The notes under the pieces are model-generated. The model had not been told where the DNA came from. It ran no database searches and saw nothing but the letters and a program-made list of their open reading frames with translations. From assembly GCA_034440615.1 (NCBI GenBank), contig JAOTOM010002705.1, positions 1 through 64,000 on the forward strand: a stretch of 64,000 nt of DNA, given 5' to 3'. This stretch comes from Ashinkailepas kermadecensis (taxonomy: Eukaryota; Arthropoda; Thecostraca; Neolepadidae). The translations under genes and the position numbers were made by a program. Positions 32,923 through 44,090 of this stretch are shown here, in pieces (positions within the stretch are counted from its first letter, which is position 1; each line of letters starts with the position of its first letter).

Positions 32923-33069
32923 AACTTTTGGTTCTTTTACGACGCATTCAACCGCTAGGTCATATAGCGTCGCCAACCTCTCACACCGATTGGTCGCGGG
33001 TGGACTCGGTAATGCAGACGGTTGCGATATTCGAACCCACAATCTTGCGATCAAGAGTCCGACGCTCTA
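32923..33069 (-). mobile_element. SINE S3 (tRNA-Lys-like head), full copy with 13-bp target-site duplication
   Basis: On the minus strand the head reads 'tagagcgtcggactcttgat', with a CTT anticodon position like tRNA-Lys, then B box 'gggttcgaat'. The body ('cgcgaccaatcggtgtgaga', 'ttggcgacgctatatgacc') is shared with S1, and the end is 'gcgtcgtaaaagaacc'. Flanked by identical 'cgccctgcgatag' at 32910-32922 and 33070-33082. Confidence 0.92.
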
Positions 33070-33334
33070 CGCCCTGCGATAGGACGAGGCCCACTCTCCA
33101 AGACACGGTTTGATCGGCGTTCATTACGTGGTTACGCTTGCAGTTGGCCATCACTAGAACGTAGCCATGGCCACCTGTAGAATGACTCACTACAAACCTG
33201 CAGTGGAGTACACACACGCCCCGGTACCTGCTCCTAATTGGGCACGCGGGATAGCCCTAGTGACTTGCTACCATTTCACCAAATTTGGTAACTAATAGTC
33301 GGTCACACTTCACTCTGAGGTGCTGCCGTCGGAA

Positions 33335-34035
33335 CAGAGGGCCGAGCGTGAGGTGACACGGCGTCTCAGCCTCCCGGCCGCCGCCACCGCCGGCTCATCC
33401 CCCCGAGCGGCGCGCCTTATCCCGCCAACAGAGGGTAGAGCGTGAGGTGATACGGCGTCCGCCTCCCCGCCACCGCGGGTCAGCAGCGGCTCATCCCCGA
33501 GCGGCGCGCCTTATCCCGCCAACAGAGGGTAGAGCGTGAGGTGATACGGCGTCTCAGCCTCCCGGCCGCCGCCACCGCCGGCGTCAGCAGCGGCTCATCC
33601 CCCGAGCGGCGCACCTTATCCCGCCAACAGAGGGCCGAGCGTGAGGTGATACGGCGTCTCAGCCTCCTGGCCGCCGCCACCGCCGGCGTCAGCAGCGGCC
33701 CATCCCCCGAGCGGCGCACCTTATCCCGCCAACAGAGGGCCGAGCGTGAGGTGATACGGCGTCTCAGCCTCCCGGCCGCCGCCACCGCCGGCGTCAGCAG
33801 CGGCTCATCCCCGAGCGGCGCACCTTATCCCGTCGAACAGAGGGCCGAGCGTGAGGTGATACGGCGTCTCAGCCTCCCGGCCGCCGCCAGCAGCGGCTCA
33901 TCCCCCGAGCGGCGCACCTTATCCCGCCAACAGAGGGCCGAGCGTGAGGTGATACGGCGTCTCAGCCTCCCGGCCGCCGCCACCGCCGGCGTCAGCAGCG
34001 GCCCATCCCCCGAGCGGCGCACCTTATCCCGCCAA
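33335..34035. repeat. GC-rich 105-bp minisatellite, ~7 copies
   Basis: The unit begins 'cagagggccgagcgtgaggt', continues 'ctcagcctcccggccgccg' and ends 'accttatcccgccaa'. Some copies lack internal 'gccaccgccggc' or 'tcag' blocks. Because 105 is a multiple of three, a long frame stays open; no family resemblance or splice context supports coding. Confidence 0.95.
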
Positions 34036-34090
34036 TTCTTTACACCGGCATCCCGCCCAGTCATAAGCCCCACCCTGCCTCTAATCTCCA

Positions 34091-34805
34091 AATTAAGCGT
34101 CACACGAAAGCGAAGGGCGTCATCGCAAGGCACTCGACGAGTGGTGTTAGAAACCACTCCCAAAATGTTGTCCTCTCAAGAAATAACGCCACTAGGTGTG
34201 TGTTGTCACAAATGACGTCACGTTTTTGGCTTTGGGTTCAATTGCTGGAAGATGTTAAAAACAAAACGTATTTGGCATCAGAAAAGGAAGGCGAAATGGA
34301 CCATGGTTCAACATTTCTGGCCATCCGAAAACGTGAATTTCCCAAAATTTTTAGTGTCATATTTATAATGTGTAGGACCCACTGAAAAACGTTGTTTTAA
34401 GTAGTTATTTGGGCTTTGGGGCGTTTCGTCCAGTTTTGATCATTCATGGCAGTTTCAAGTAAACCTAGCCTCATACAAGGTGCTTACCTTAGCCAGAATC
34501 TTTGATGTTAGCAAATATACAGAACAAATGTTTTGTTGGGTCTCTAAATATAAGCGAACGATGAAAACTTAATTCAAATATCTCTACCCGTTAAAGCGTG
34601 ACTGGTTTAATTTGTTTTGGGGAGGGACCTCACTTGATCTCGACTCGACGACCTAATTTTGTTAATCCATGCCAAATCGATGTGGGAAAGGTATGCAAAA
34701 TTTCAGCGCGCAGCCACGCGCATTTTTTTCTTCACTATCTATTGAAAACCTTAGTGGGCAGCGTAAATAGACCCCCCCCCAGACGGAGCGGGTTATCGAA
34801 TACTG
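34091..34805 (+). repeat. Interspersed repeat, family D, copy 1
   Basis: Landmarks 'aattaagcgtcacacgaaa', 'agaaaccac', 'aaaacgtatttggcatcaga', 'ccatggt', 'cgatgtgggaaaggt', 'ttgaaaacctta' and a C run before 'agacgg' recur in the same order at 36607-37030. This copy has an extra ~200 bp in the middle, including an S2-like scrap near 34400-34430. Confidence 0.75.
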
Positions 34806-34809
34806 GGGT

Positions 34810-35360
34810 CATATGACTTGTGTAACGTGGTCTCAAATACATTTTCATCACGAATCTGAAGTAATAATTGTCGCTTAATTGATGTATAATTTCGCGTTCG
34901 CCATGCCACTATTTTCACCAATCTGCCAATCCGACAATACGTACTAATCTCCTTCCACCACCCCCACCCGGTTCCCACACGCATGACCAGGTGGCAGCAA
35001 CTCGACGTTGGCTTCTCTTTAAACGCTCCTTAGGTTGCTACTATTGAATACAAATTACAACTTTTAAAGCCCCTGCTTCATGGCCTTTCGCCATGTATCG
35101 AAATCAAACTACATTTATCAAAAGGCAACTTCTGGAGCCATGTAGTATCAGAGTTATTCATAAAAAGTAGCTTTATAATTTTCCATAATATTTTTGTCTC
35201 TGGATGTGAACCGCATGTTGCACAACGTTGTACGCTAAAAGCCGTGTACAGGAAAGAACAGCAACTAATTGTCAGATATTACCGTCATGCAGCGAGATTA
35301 CTGAATAAAGTTCGTGCCCAACAAGTCATTGACGGAACTGGAAAAAAAACTATCCAGCAT
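34810..35360. other. Intronic DNA, no gene seen
   Basis: No recognisable feature. Confidence 0.3.
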
Positions 35361-35374
35361 GCCGCCTCAAAAGT

Positions 35375-35536
35375 TGGTCGGTTATTGGTTTTACGACACG
35401 TCGACCGTTGAGTCATATAGCGTCGCCAATGTCTCACGACGGTTGGTCGCCGGCGAAGAGTAGCGACAGGTGAGACTCGAACCCACAATATTTCGATTGT
35501 GAGACGAGCATCTTACCCCTAGACCACTCGTCCCCG
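35375..35536 (-). mobile_element. SINE S1 (tRNA-Val-like head), full copy
   Basis: Matches the copy at 31537 over its length, with a slightly altered B-box neighbourhood ('aacccacaatatttcgatt'). The flanks 'gcctcaaaagtt' (left) and 'gccctaaaagtt' (right) look like an eroded target-site duplication. Confidence 0.88.
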
Positions 35537-36049
35537 CCCTAAAAGTTCGTTCGCTGATGATTTGCGAGAAAAACAGACAACTTGAAAGTTCACCAAACTG
35601 CAGCTTCATAACACACACTGATGGCAGTACAGCGAGCGACGTACCGCTGGGACTAGTCGGGAGATTCGCCTATCCACAGATTATGGTTAGATATTTAAGT
35701 CCACCAGTGTAACAGGCAAATGTCCACATTTCGGTCATATTGCAGCCCATTGTATTGTGCAACTAGGTATCCCCACTGTTGCAGTTGAACAATACTACAA
35801 GATTTTAATGATAAAAAGCAATGATTTCCGTCCATCCCGAATAGTATACCAGAAACCCGCGCAAGCGAGATTTTCCCCTGCAAAGCGATTATTGTGAATG
35901 CTGAGATGTCCGGCGAGTAGACGCGAACTTGAAACATCCAGCTGTAGACATTGCGACGCGCCTCCAGCACACTTGAATGTCGATGGCCAGGGCCGCGAAA
36001 TCCAGCGGCGGCCGTGAACGCCACCGCCAGTGCCTTGTCGCAACACAAT

Positions 36050-36104
36050 GTTGGTGGTGGTGTTGTTTTAAGGCGCGTCGACTACGCTGGTCATTTTGCG
36101 CCCC
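36050..36104 (-). mobile_element. S2-like core with GGT-rich end
   Basis: 'ttggtggtggtgttgtttta' leads into 'aggcgcgtcgactacgctgg' and 'tcattttgcgcccc'. This is the same core variant as at 25565. Confidence 0.55.
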
Positions 36105-36606
36105 CACGAACACTGCAGCATATTGGTGTGCACATGCAATTTACAGCAATCGTATGGTAGTGTGCAACGGCCAAGCGTTTTATGAATGGATCAAAATCAC
36201 AAATGTGTCGTAGTCACGAGGCTGACCTTGCAATTATTTGTGGGCACGGACCAGAGCGCTTAAAAAGGCGTATGGATGTCACATATATACGGGACCACAT
36301 CGGACCTCTTGCGATGCCGCGGCGTGTTCCGGGGCCTTCTCACAGACGTCAGCTGAGGGCGGGGTGGGGACGCGCCCCCAGTCAGCAGCCATTCCGTGGT
36401 GCTTCAACCTTGCTGGAAGGGTGGGGCGGATCTGGTCGACTCGCACGTTGTTCCCCGGGATCACCAATGGGCGTCCCTCCCCAGTTAAACATTCATGAAG
36501 ACGAGGCACTGGCGTTGTCCGAGGTATTTAACCCTCCCAGTCTTTCCGGTCAGATCCTCACACCCCGTCTCGGGGGACGGCCATTATATACCCCCTTATA
36601 ATAGCA

Positions 36607-37030
36607 AACTAAGCGTCGCACGAAAACGAAAGGTGTCATCGGAAGGCGCTCGACAAGTAGGGCCAGAAACCACCCAATAATGCATCCCCTTAAAAAGCGA
36701 CGTCACAAGTGAGCTTTATGTGGTCACATCGAACTTTTTTTTTTTTGCTCTGGGCAGTTCATTTTGGAGACGATTTTGAAACCAAAACTTATTTGGAATC
36801 AGAAAAAGGAAGGCGATATCGACCATGGTCCCAAGATGTTGTGATCTTGACTAACTCTGTGACCGCCGATGACCTGACCACAAAATCTTCACACCTCAAA
36901 CTGATGTGGGAAAAGGTGTGCCGAACTTCAGCGCCCTGTCGCGCGCTGTATTTCACTATCCGGTGAAAACTTCGGGGGATGGGGTGGAAAACGACCCCCC
37001 AGAGACGGCGCGGGTTAACATTCGCACGTC
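36607..37030 (+). repeat. Interspersed repeat, family D, copy 2
   Basis: Second copy of the repeat at 34091. Its right end ('cccccagagacggcgcggg', then 'ttaacattcgcacgtc') runs into the inverted-repeat element at 37015. Confidence 0.75.
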
Positions 37031-37750
37031 AGGCGGTCCGCGCAAACTTCGCCGGTCCGGGGGCGGGAAGATGTCTACCCCCCCTGAGATCTCCAGAACT
37101 ATGCTAGGTAGCGACAAACGGAAAACGGCGTTGGATAGCTGGTGACAAGCTCTATCGAAGGTATTTTGGTCATTGTTTTCGCTCAGGTCAATATTTAGGT
37201 CACTGGGTCATCATAGGTCAAATTCGACCAGATCTGGTGGGACCCTCAGATATTGACACATATCTCAGGACCTGTAACAGATAGAAACAAACGGCGAATG
37301 CTATTCGACAGTCCTTGAAATGTGCTATCGACAATACGCTGTGTGATTTAAGGTCAGATCAACAGGTATGTCACCAGATGTCACCGAACTTGGGTAATAT
37401 GTATTGTAATTTTCCGGTACAAACTTTTTGACAGCATGGCGAACCGAGATATATATTATAGTCCCTGATGAGATCATGACGTGTTATAGGTTTTAAATCA
37501 ATCGCCCAATTATTGTGGAAGTGATGACACCTAGAACTCCGAGGGATGTTGGGTCACTTCGCCTGACCTGGTGACCTGACTTGATGACCCAGGGTCAAAC
37601 ATTTCTTAGGATATGCGGAAAAGACTAATGAGCGGCCACGAGGTTTGGCCTTGCTAACCCGATTAGTATGGCGGCAAATTAGGAAAAACCGCGGGGGGAT
37701 ATCTGCCCTGCCCCCCCCCCCCCCCCCTCCCCCGGACGTGCGAATGTTAA
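37015..37750. mobile_element. Candidate 736-bp element with 16-bp perfect terminal inverted repeats
   Basis: 'ttaacattcgcacgtc' at 37015-37030 is the exact reverse complement of 37735-37750. Further inward, G-rich/C-rich blocks ('gggggcgggaagatgtctac' on the left and its approximate complement 'atctgccctgcccccccc' on the right) extend the inverted similarity. There is no coding capacity. It may be a MITE, or the two ends of a larger nested family D element. A target-site duplication is not clear. Confidence 0.55.
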
Positions 37751-37754
37751 ATGT

Positions 37755-38960
37755 GTGGGAGTCGAGCATTACGCAGATGCCTATAAAGACGAGCAGAAAC
37801 GAAAACGGGCGGACATTGCGGACACTGGTGGCGAATTATCTGCGTGCAGGCAACAGCTGGAAATGCTCTAGATTGACCAAACTATATACTGTCGACGCGG
37901 CACGGCATCTCTACGGAAATGTGGAAGCGTGCACGCAGTGCACATTTTGAGGGAAGGATCAAAGAGCAGTACATGCAACTACTCTTGGTGGTGCATGGCT
38001 TGAGGGCGCTTCGATTATCAGGGCAAATATGCACCATATATGCAACTACTGTTCTCCATCACCCCAATCCTTGTTCAGCAAAATCATCGGGAGTATTGCA
38101 TGTTCACGATACGTTCAAGTTCAACCGTATGGGTGTCGCTTTGCGAAATTAGTTGGGGATGACATTTTTCATGGTCAACGATGCCCCGAAAACCTTTTGA
38201 TCTAGTGCACGTCCACATGCCCAATGGTTACGCTTCGGCCTGATTGAGTGGGCCAGTGGTCCCCTTAGCGTATACAAAGTGACACCCCTGTTCAACTGGT
38301 TGTACCAGAGGGTTTTAGGGCGCAACGACTGCATTGGCCATGTAACCTGGCTTTACCAGACAAAGTACGGCTTCACATAAAACATTGTCCACACAAATTA
38401 AGTAATCACCGCCCGAACATCATATCTGGTTGCAGAGTTCAACGGCTTGTACATAACGGTGCTCACTTACATATCAATTACGGATGGGCTGGGCTCCAGG
38501 AATAATTTTGATTCATAGCTGGTGGGCCTAAAATACTGTCACATCGTGTTTGAAAGTAATTGAGCCCCACTTACACACAATTACCTTGACAGAGTTGCAA
38601 ACGGACCGGAACGGAAACTAGCTCAGACTTCGGCAAAAAGGTCGCTATACAAGGGCAACAAAATTCAAGCAGGGTGTGTAGCTCTCCATTGACAAAGGAC
38701 CATCGAAGGGGCTGCCACGTAGAGTAAAATGTAAATCCTAAATTGCGTGCGTACGCCATTGCACGAACATTGGAGCGACTCAAGCCCCCCCCCCCAAGAT
38801 ATGTGAATCTCCACCAATGCGTTTTTTCGATGTTACATATATGGCTAATGCTAAGGGTAGGTCTACCCAGCGTGCTTCATCAGCCTTCCTATCCGAATGG
38901 GACTCACTCAGATTAACACGCGCGTACGAGGGCCTTCCATATAACGCACGGTGGGGTAGG
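37755..38960. other. Intronic DNA, no gene seen
   Basis: An S2-like scrap ('ggttttagggcgcaacgact', about 38312-38345) is the only thing recognised. Confidence 0.35.
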
Positions 38961-38967
38961 TGTGGTT

Positions 38968-39375
38968 TCGCACCCCCCCCCCCCCGCCGCATATCTCGGA
39001 GACTACCGAAGCTACTGAAGCGCAATATTTTGAGGGTAGATTACGGCTGCAATGAACTCGATGCAGTGTAAATTGCATAACCCTATGTAAATAAATGCCT
39101 GCAGGGTCAAATGAGGTCGAGATCGGCCGCCACACTGCGCCGACGGAACTGCGACCTTGGGCGCTCGGCGGTCGGTCGGTCCACTTTGTACACCCCCCCC
39201 CCCCTCCCCAGTTTCTATAATTACCACCTGATTAACAAAAATGTTGCACAGAATGCGCTATAAACTTTTCCTATGTCCCAAGAATGCATTACAATATCCC
39301 TGCCTGTTGGAGATATCGTCGAAAACAGGAGGGGTGTGCGGACTCCACCCCTCCCCTTTCGGTGCGCATGTCAAT
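38968..39375 (+). repeat. Interspersed repeat, family E, copy 2
   Basis: Matches 18110-18490: C run, 'ggtcaaatgaggtcgagatc', 'gctcggcggtcggtcggt', C run, 'acaatatccctgcctgttgg', closing C-rich block. Confidence 0.8.
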
Positions 39376-39659
39376 CCGTAGGCAGTGTGCCGCATGCTGG
39401 ACGAATCAAATCGCGCACGTTTTTTAGCTTCGGTTAAGCAGGATGGATCCTGAAGGCAGGTCAAAGATCAAACTTGGAAGTATTGCCAAACTAAACTGGG
39501 CCAGATATGGAATACGAATGGCGCGATAAAGACAGCAGGATAAATGAGTTTCGTTCTAATATATCGACAAATAACCCCATAAATGACATGTCCACTCCCT
39601 ACTCTCAATTCCTAGCCTGACGCCATCTATCTTCGTACTTTATCACATGTCATATCTGG

Positions 39660-39715
39660 TTTGTTATTTGGGTTTAAGGGCGCTTCGACCAAAGCGTGAT
39701 CATTTAGCTCACATG
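39660..39715 (-). mobile_element. Mini-retroposon (S2), diverged copy
   Basis: 'tgttatttgggtttaagggc' and 'gcttcgacc...gatcattta' match the S2 core. 'tcacatgt' on both sides may be a worn duplication, though it does not abut the element exactly. Confidence 0.55.
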
Positions 39716-39719
39716 TATC

Positions 39720-40400
39720 CAATTTGCACTTTACCTCTCATGGCGATGGGCGCAAGAATAGCTATGGCTTCGTGACGACATGCCTGTAATAACACAATGA
39801 TAGAATAGCATCTTGTTGCCCTCTTAACGTAGTGCCTTGCTAACGGGCCGGTTTCAAATCCTCCCCCCCCCCCTTCCCCCAATATCATTTCGATTACAAT
39901 GCCCGACAAGCTTGGCATAGGTCGGAACTTTGGCGAGTTTTCCGTCGCACATAGTAGCTAGCCTATCGTGGCGCGGAGCACAATTCACGGCCACCGTCAC
40001 AACTGGAGTCGCTATCAGCTGACGAGGCGATGACGCAGATGCGCGTGACGTGCATAATCCGCTGCATGTGCGCTGCGTGTGGCGATCCGTGCGCGACCTT
40101 GTGATTACTCGTCCCGGTGTGTCAACTCGCAGCACTGGAGAAGCCCAAGGTCCCCCTTGAAGCTTCGCGTGTGTAAACCGAGCATAGTCGGTCCCTTTCC
40201 GAGTCGGGTCGCTAGATTCTGGGATCAGATCCCAGGTGAGATTCGCAAGGCGGCGACCGGTGCCCCAGCCTACTCCGAATTGGATGGAGGTACAGGAGAC
40301 AAGCAATCATTCTTCGCTCTTACCTCCCACTGACATCCAATTTTCCACTTCTCTAACTTGTTCTCTTTTCAGATAAAACTTTGGAGTGCCAATACACCCC
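39720..40400. other. Intronic DNA, no gene seen
   Basis: A ~400-bp stretch (39900-40300) is open in several frames. One plus-strand frame ends '...PFPSRVARFWDQIPGEIRKA', which vaguely recalls the end of LINE proteins; this was too weak to call. Confidence 0.3.
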
Positions 40401-40402
40401 AA

Positions 40403-40615
40403 CTGAATGAATGCAACGCTTCTAGTAATCAATTGCCAGACATCTCAAACTGGCACACGATTCACTGAATAGCCCACTAGATCTGTTAACATGACGTCCT
40501 GAATGAATGCAACGATTCTATTAATCAATTACCAGGCCTCTCAAACTGGCACCCGACGCACTATTCAGCGCGTCGGGTTTTCCAAGCCCACTGGATTTGT
40601 TAACACAATGACGTT
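40403..40615. repeat. ~100-bp tandem duplication
   Basis: 40403-40499 and 40501-40615 both run from 'tgaatgaatgcaacg' through 'atcaatt(g/a)ccag' and 'ctcaaactggcac' to 'ttgttaacac / ctgttaacat'. The second has an extra inverted 'cccgacgc...gcgtcggg' insert. Confidence 0.85.
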
Positions 40616-40619
40616 CGTG

Positions 40620-42810
40620 GCAACCACATCAGACTTGTCACGCCATCAGTTGCACCTGGGGATAACAAATGCGCAACACGACTTTCAACTCCTGCCTTCA
40701 CATAGACCATCCTCGCTGACGCCCCGCTATCATCCTGGTGCGACCATAGCCGTGCCTCGGCCCGGGCACGCCAGGCGTGTTGGAACCCTGCCGACTGGAC
40801 ATTATAACATGCGAACATTCTGACCCGGCGACGTGAGAAGTACGGTATAACACTACACGTTCTTTGATAGGTCAAGGCTACCTATGTACGACATTTCTCG
40901 ACGAGACGTAGAGGCTGAGAACAAATTGATTGACGATTTCAATTACCAGTACCCGTGGATATATTGCACACCTACCTAAGCATCGCAGGGGTACAAGTAC
41001 CGACACAATGCACACATCTCGTGTAGATCGTGGGGTCTTTTGTATAGTTGTAGACTGGATATTGATACAAATAATGGTGTGATATGGTTTGGATGCCAAA
41101 TGTATGTGTGGAAAATGTAATGTACTCATGGGTGGAAAGCATAATATTGCAAAGGTATCGCCGATGCAACACGATGTGTGGCAACTGGAACACCACTTTT
41201 GTCCGAAGTTACCCACCCTATCTGTTAACAAAAAATCAGCGCACAGTTGTTTATCCAAGACCGATATTTACAATTTGCAAGGAAGATCTTGCTGGCGACC
41301 TTTCACCCATAACTGCACTTACATATGGCATGTTGTGATACTGATTTACGTAGGTATGCAGAGGGTTACCCAATAACCGGAATTGGATGCATGTGGTCTG
41401 ATCAAACCAATGAGGCCCCAAGTAGTTTACCAACAGTGAAGTAGCCTGCCAATGGTTGGGAGAAAATCCGCATCGTATTCATATTTACACATTATTCTCG
41501 GCCCCTCCAATCTGGTGAGATATGACCAACTGATGAATAAATTAATATGCATGAATTGAAGAATACTGCGCTCATCGTGTCAGGATGTTAAAACGTCCCA
41601 ATCCAAGCTCATCGCTCCGTTCACCTCCATTTTCCACCACCACTTCGGACAATTTTTTACTTGTCCTCCATGGCATCACATGCACATTGGGACACTGGGC
41701 CCGATCCATAAAGCGTTTTAAAAGAAACTAACTGAGCACTTTCCTCAAACAAGTCAGCAATCACATGCACCATGTCCTGGTGTTCTGAGCATTACATGAC
41801 GGTATCTGTACTTTTATGTCTTGGTATTGGTTATCATCTCAACACTCTCACAGTGTGATCGTCTTGTCCGTGCTGGTTTAGTGTCCTCTTAATGGTGTCC
41901 GTACAATCGATGTGAATCCACGAGAAAATAAATATTTTGTGGAGAATCCTAAGATATAAACCGATTCATGGGCTGGATTTAGAAAGCACAAAATGTTGCA
42001 ACTCGAGTTAGGCCACAATTGATATCGCATTTTAATCAACGTCCTCACCAATGCAGACGCCTCGGTATTTCTAACTAATTGAACTTAACCAATTTAACAT
42101 ACCGAAAGTAAGTTCAATTTCCTCAAAGTCAACGATGAAACTACGTATTGCATAAACACCTAAGCACATGAAACGTGAATCATTTCGGCACATTGCAACT
42201 GCAGCAAGCCACATTGTCCCGTGTTGGCGAGAACGCCACTTGAAATTTCTCCCGTGAAAATTGGAAAAAAATAATTCAGACCGGGAAGACAGCGGGAAGC
42301 AGTGACGCGTGAAGGCCACGGTTTATGTTTATGTCAATTTGTCAATTATTAGGTTTTATTGGGCATCAGATATAGATTGTACAAAGTCCTAATGCTTGTA
42401 AGCCGTTGTCTACATACGATTCTAAACACGGTAAAACCCTATTGAGAAAAGTCATTGAATCGCCTACAATTCCGTGAGTACACCCCGAATCGACTTGTTC
42501 TGATGCTGTACTCCAACGACGACCCGGTTTTTAACAGCAGCATTTCAATATTACTTCGGGCTTCCGGACATCAAGTAAAGTAAGTTTGAAAATTTACCTC
42601 CAAACCCGCCTCTCAAATATCAGAATCCTAGAACTCCATTACGTATTTCATTAAAGTACCCTTGTCCCACGTTCACAAATTACTAAGCCGTCAGGCTACT
42701 TCTTGACTTGACCGCTATACGGTGTGGCGATCGCTAAGCCACCCACCCATACTCCCACCACACAAACCAATGCAGGGATGTAGCCAGCCACGGAGCAAGC
42801 AGGACAGCTG
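40620..42810. other. Intronic DNA, no gene seen
   Basis: An 11-bp inverted repeat 'aattgaactta / taagttcaatt' near 42080-42120 is the only structure noted. Confidence 0.3.
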
Positions 42811-42814
42811 CCAC

Positions 42815-42835
42815 TCACACACACACACACACACA
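42815..42835. repeat. (CA)n microsatellite
   Basis: About ten CA dinucleotides. Confidence 0.9.
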
Positions 42836-43900
42836 AGCGTTGGAGTGGCATGGCGCACCAGCATTTTTCCAAGGAGACATCGGACAGAATATTATACCCG
42901 GCACAAACTAATTACAAATTCTGAGCGAACCCCGTGACACACACACATCCTTTCCTCGAAGGGCCCGGCAGGAACTTCTAATACCCCGTTTCAGGCTCAT
43001 TTTTCTTATAACTTGACTCCCCGCACCAGACATTACGTTGGTCCACACCCCTTGATTTTCCACACCCGAGATGCTCGCCGTGACCTCGTAGCTACAGTTC
43101 GCAGCACACGTCTGCCATGTGAGGCAGCCCCGGCACTGGCTCCGCCCAGGCCAACACTGGTGGGGTACGCCATCCTGTTGGCCCATGTTTTCCAGGTAAC
43201 GTTTGATACGCGCCATGTAAACTTCGCAATTAATGAGGAGGTCCTGTCCACCTGAAGCCCAATAGTGACGGAGCCCAATGATGGCGGAGCCCATGCGTTG
43301 AGACTCACAAGACAAATCGAGCTCGGTAGGCTATGTTGCATAGCTGAAACTGACGGCCGAGATGCTACATTGTTTAGCTGGCGCTCGGGGGCTGATGGAA
43401 AATTGCTGCGACATGACTGCAGCTCAGAGAATGACGATCTGTCGTATCGCATGACACTGTACATAGGTGGAGCTTCTGATCCCTGTAGGAACCACTTCAG
43501 CATTCGGTTGAGTTTCTCACAAATACAATTTTAGCATAGGATCCAACCGACCAGCCCACGATCTCATCAGTTCATCAGCTTCAGCAGTCCCGGAGCCACC
43601 CGGAGGCTCCTTCCGTCCCTGGCCCTCTATTAACACTGTGTTATGTACATCGATATATGCGTCAGCTGTTTCCCCGTCCACAATATCAGCGTTTCTCGGG
43701 ACGGCGAGTCGCAGGCCATGTGGTAATGACAACCCGGCACGTGTACAAGGACCCATATTACTACTACAATGTTATCAAACCGTCCCATACTGTCACAAGA
43801 TGTAGCAGCATTGATGCCAAATTTCTGTAACGTTGAAGACAATGAACTTTTGTCATTACCAAAAAAGAACAAAAACCATTTCTTTGGGGATCATCAGTGA

Positions 43901-43905
43901 GTGTA

Positions 43906-43961
<56 letters not shown>

Positions 43962-43978
43962 TAGATATACATATATAT
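43901..43978. repeat. (GT)n(AT)n compound microsatellite
   Basis: GT repeats pass into AT repeats with a few interruptions. It lies about 110 bp inside intron 1 from the donor after coding exon 1. Confidence 0.95.
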
Positions 43979-44090
43979 CAGTGAAAGCAGTTCATCAGCT
44001 GCACTAATTTTACCTGGAAAAAGGAGAATTAGCATCCATCAGCACAAGAACCAGCGTGCTATAACAAGAATGAAAACGAATGACCGTTAC

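Larger units (their letters stand above)
13313..44090 (-). other. RBM12: Intron 1 of the RBM12-like gene (30.8 kb, phase 2, splits RRM1)
   Basis: The donor reads TTTAG|GTAACG (GT at 44090-44089) and the acceptor GTCGGCAG|C (AG at 13314-13313). AG plus C restores a Ser codon between 'DAFIAF' and 'SDEDAR', exactly where the family continues from the RNP1 strand into alpha-helix 2. The intron holds most SINEs and minisatellites of the window. Most of its unlisted stretches (for example 16380-16556, 18957-19700, 25620-27290, 35540-36600, 40620-42810) show no gene or RNA gene I can support. Confidence 0.8.

Noticed and set aside
33480..34215. Open frames over the 105-bp GC-rich array
   Set aside because: The period is divisible by three and the frames end at the array edge. 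No conserved domain.
40079..40333. LINE protein tail ('RVARFWDQIPGEIRKA')
   Set aside because: Only a faint resemblance to the end of LINE proteins, with no second motif to support it.
43033..43503. Minus-strand frame with a 'SLGSVTIGLQV' stretch that recalls retroelement proteases
   Set aside because: No Asp-Thr/Ser-Gly active site and no adjoining reverse transcriptase; probably chance.
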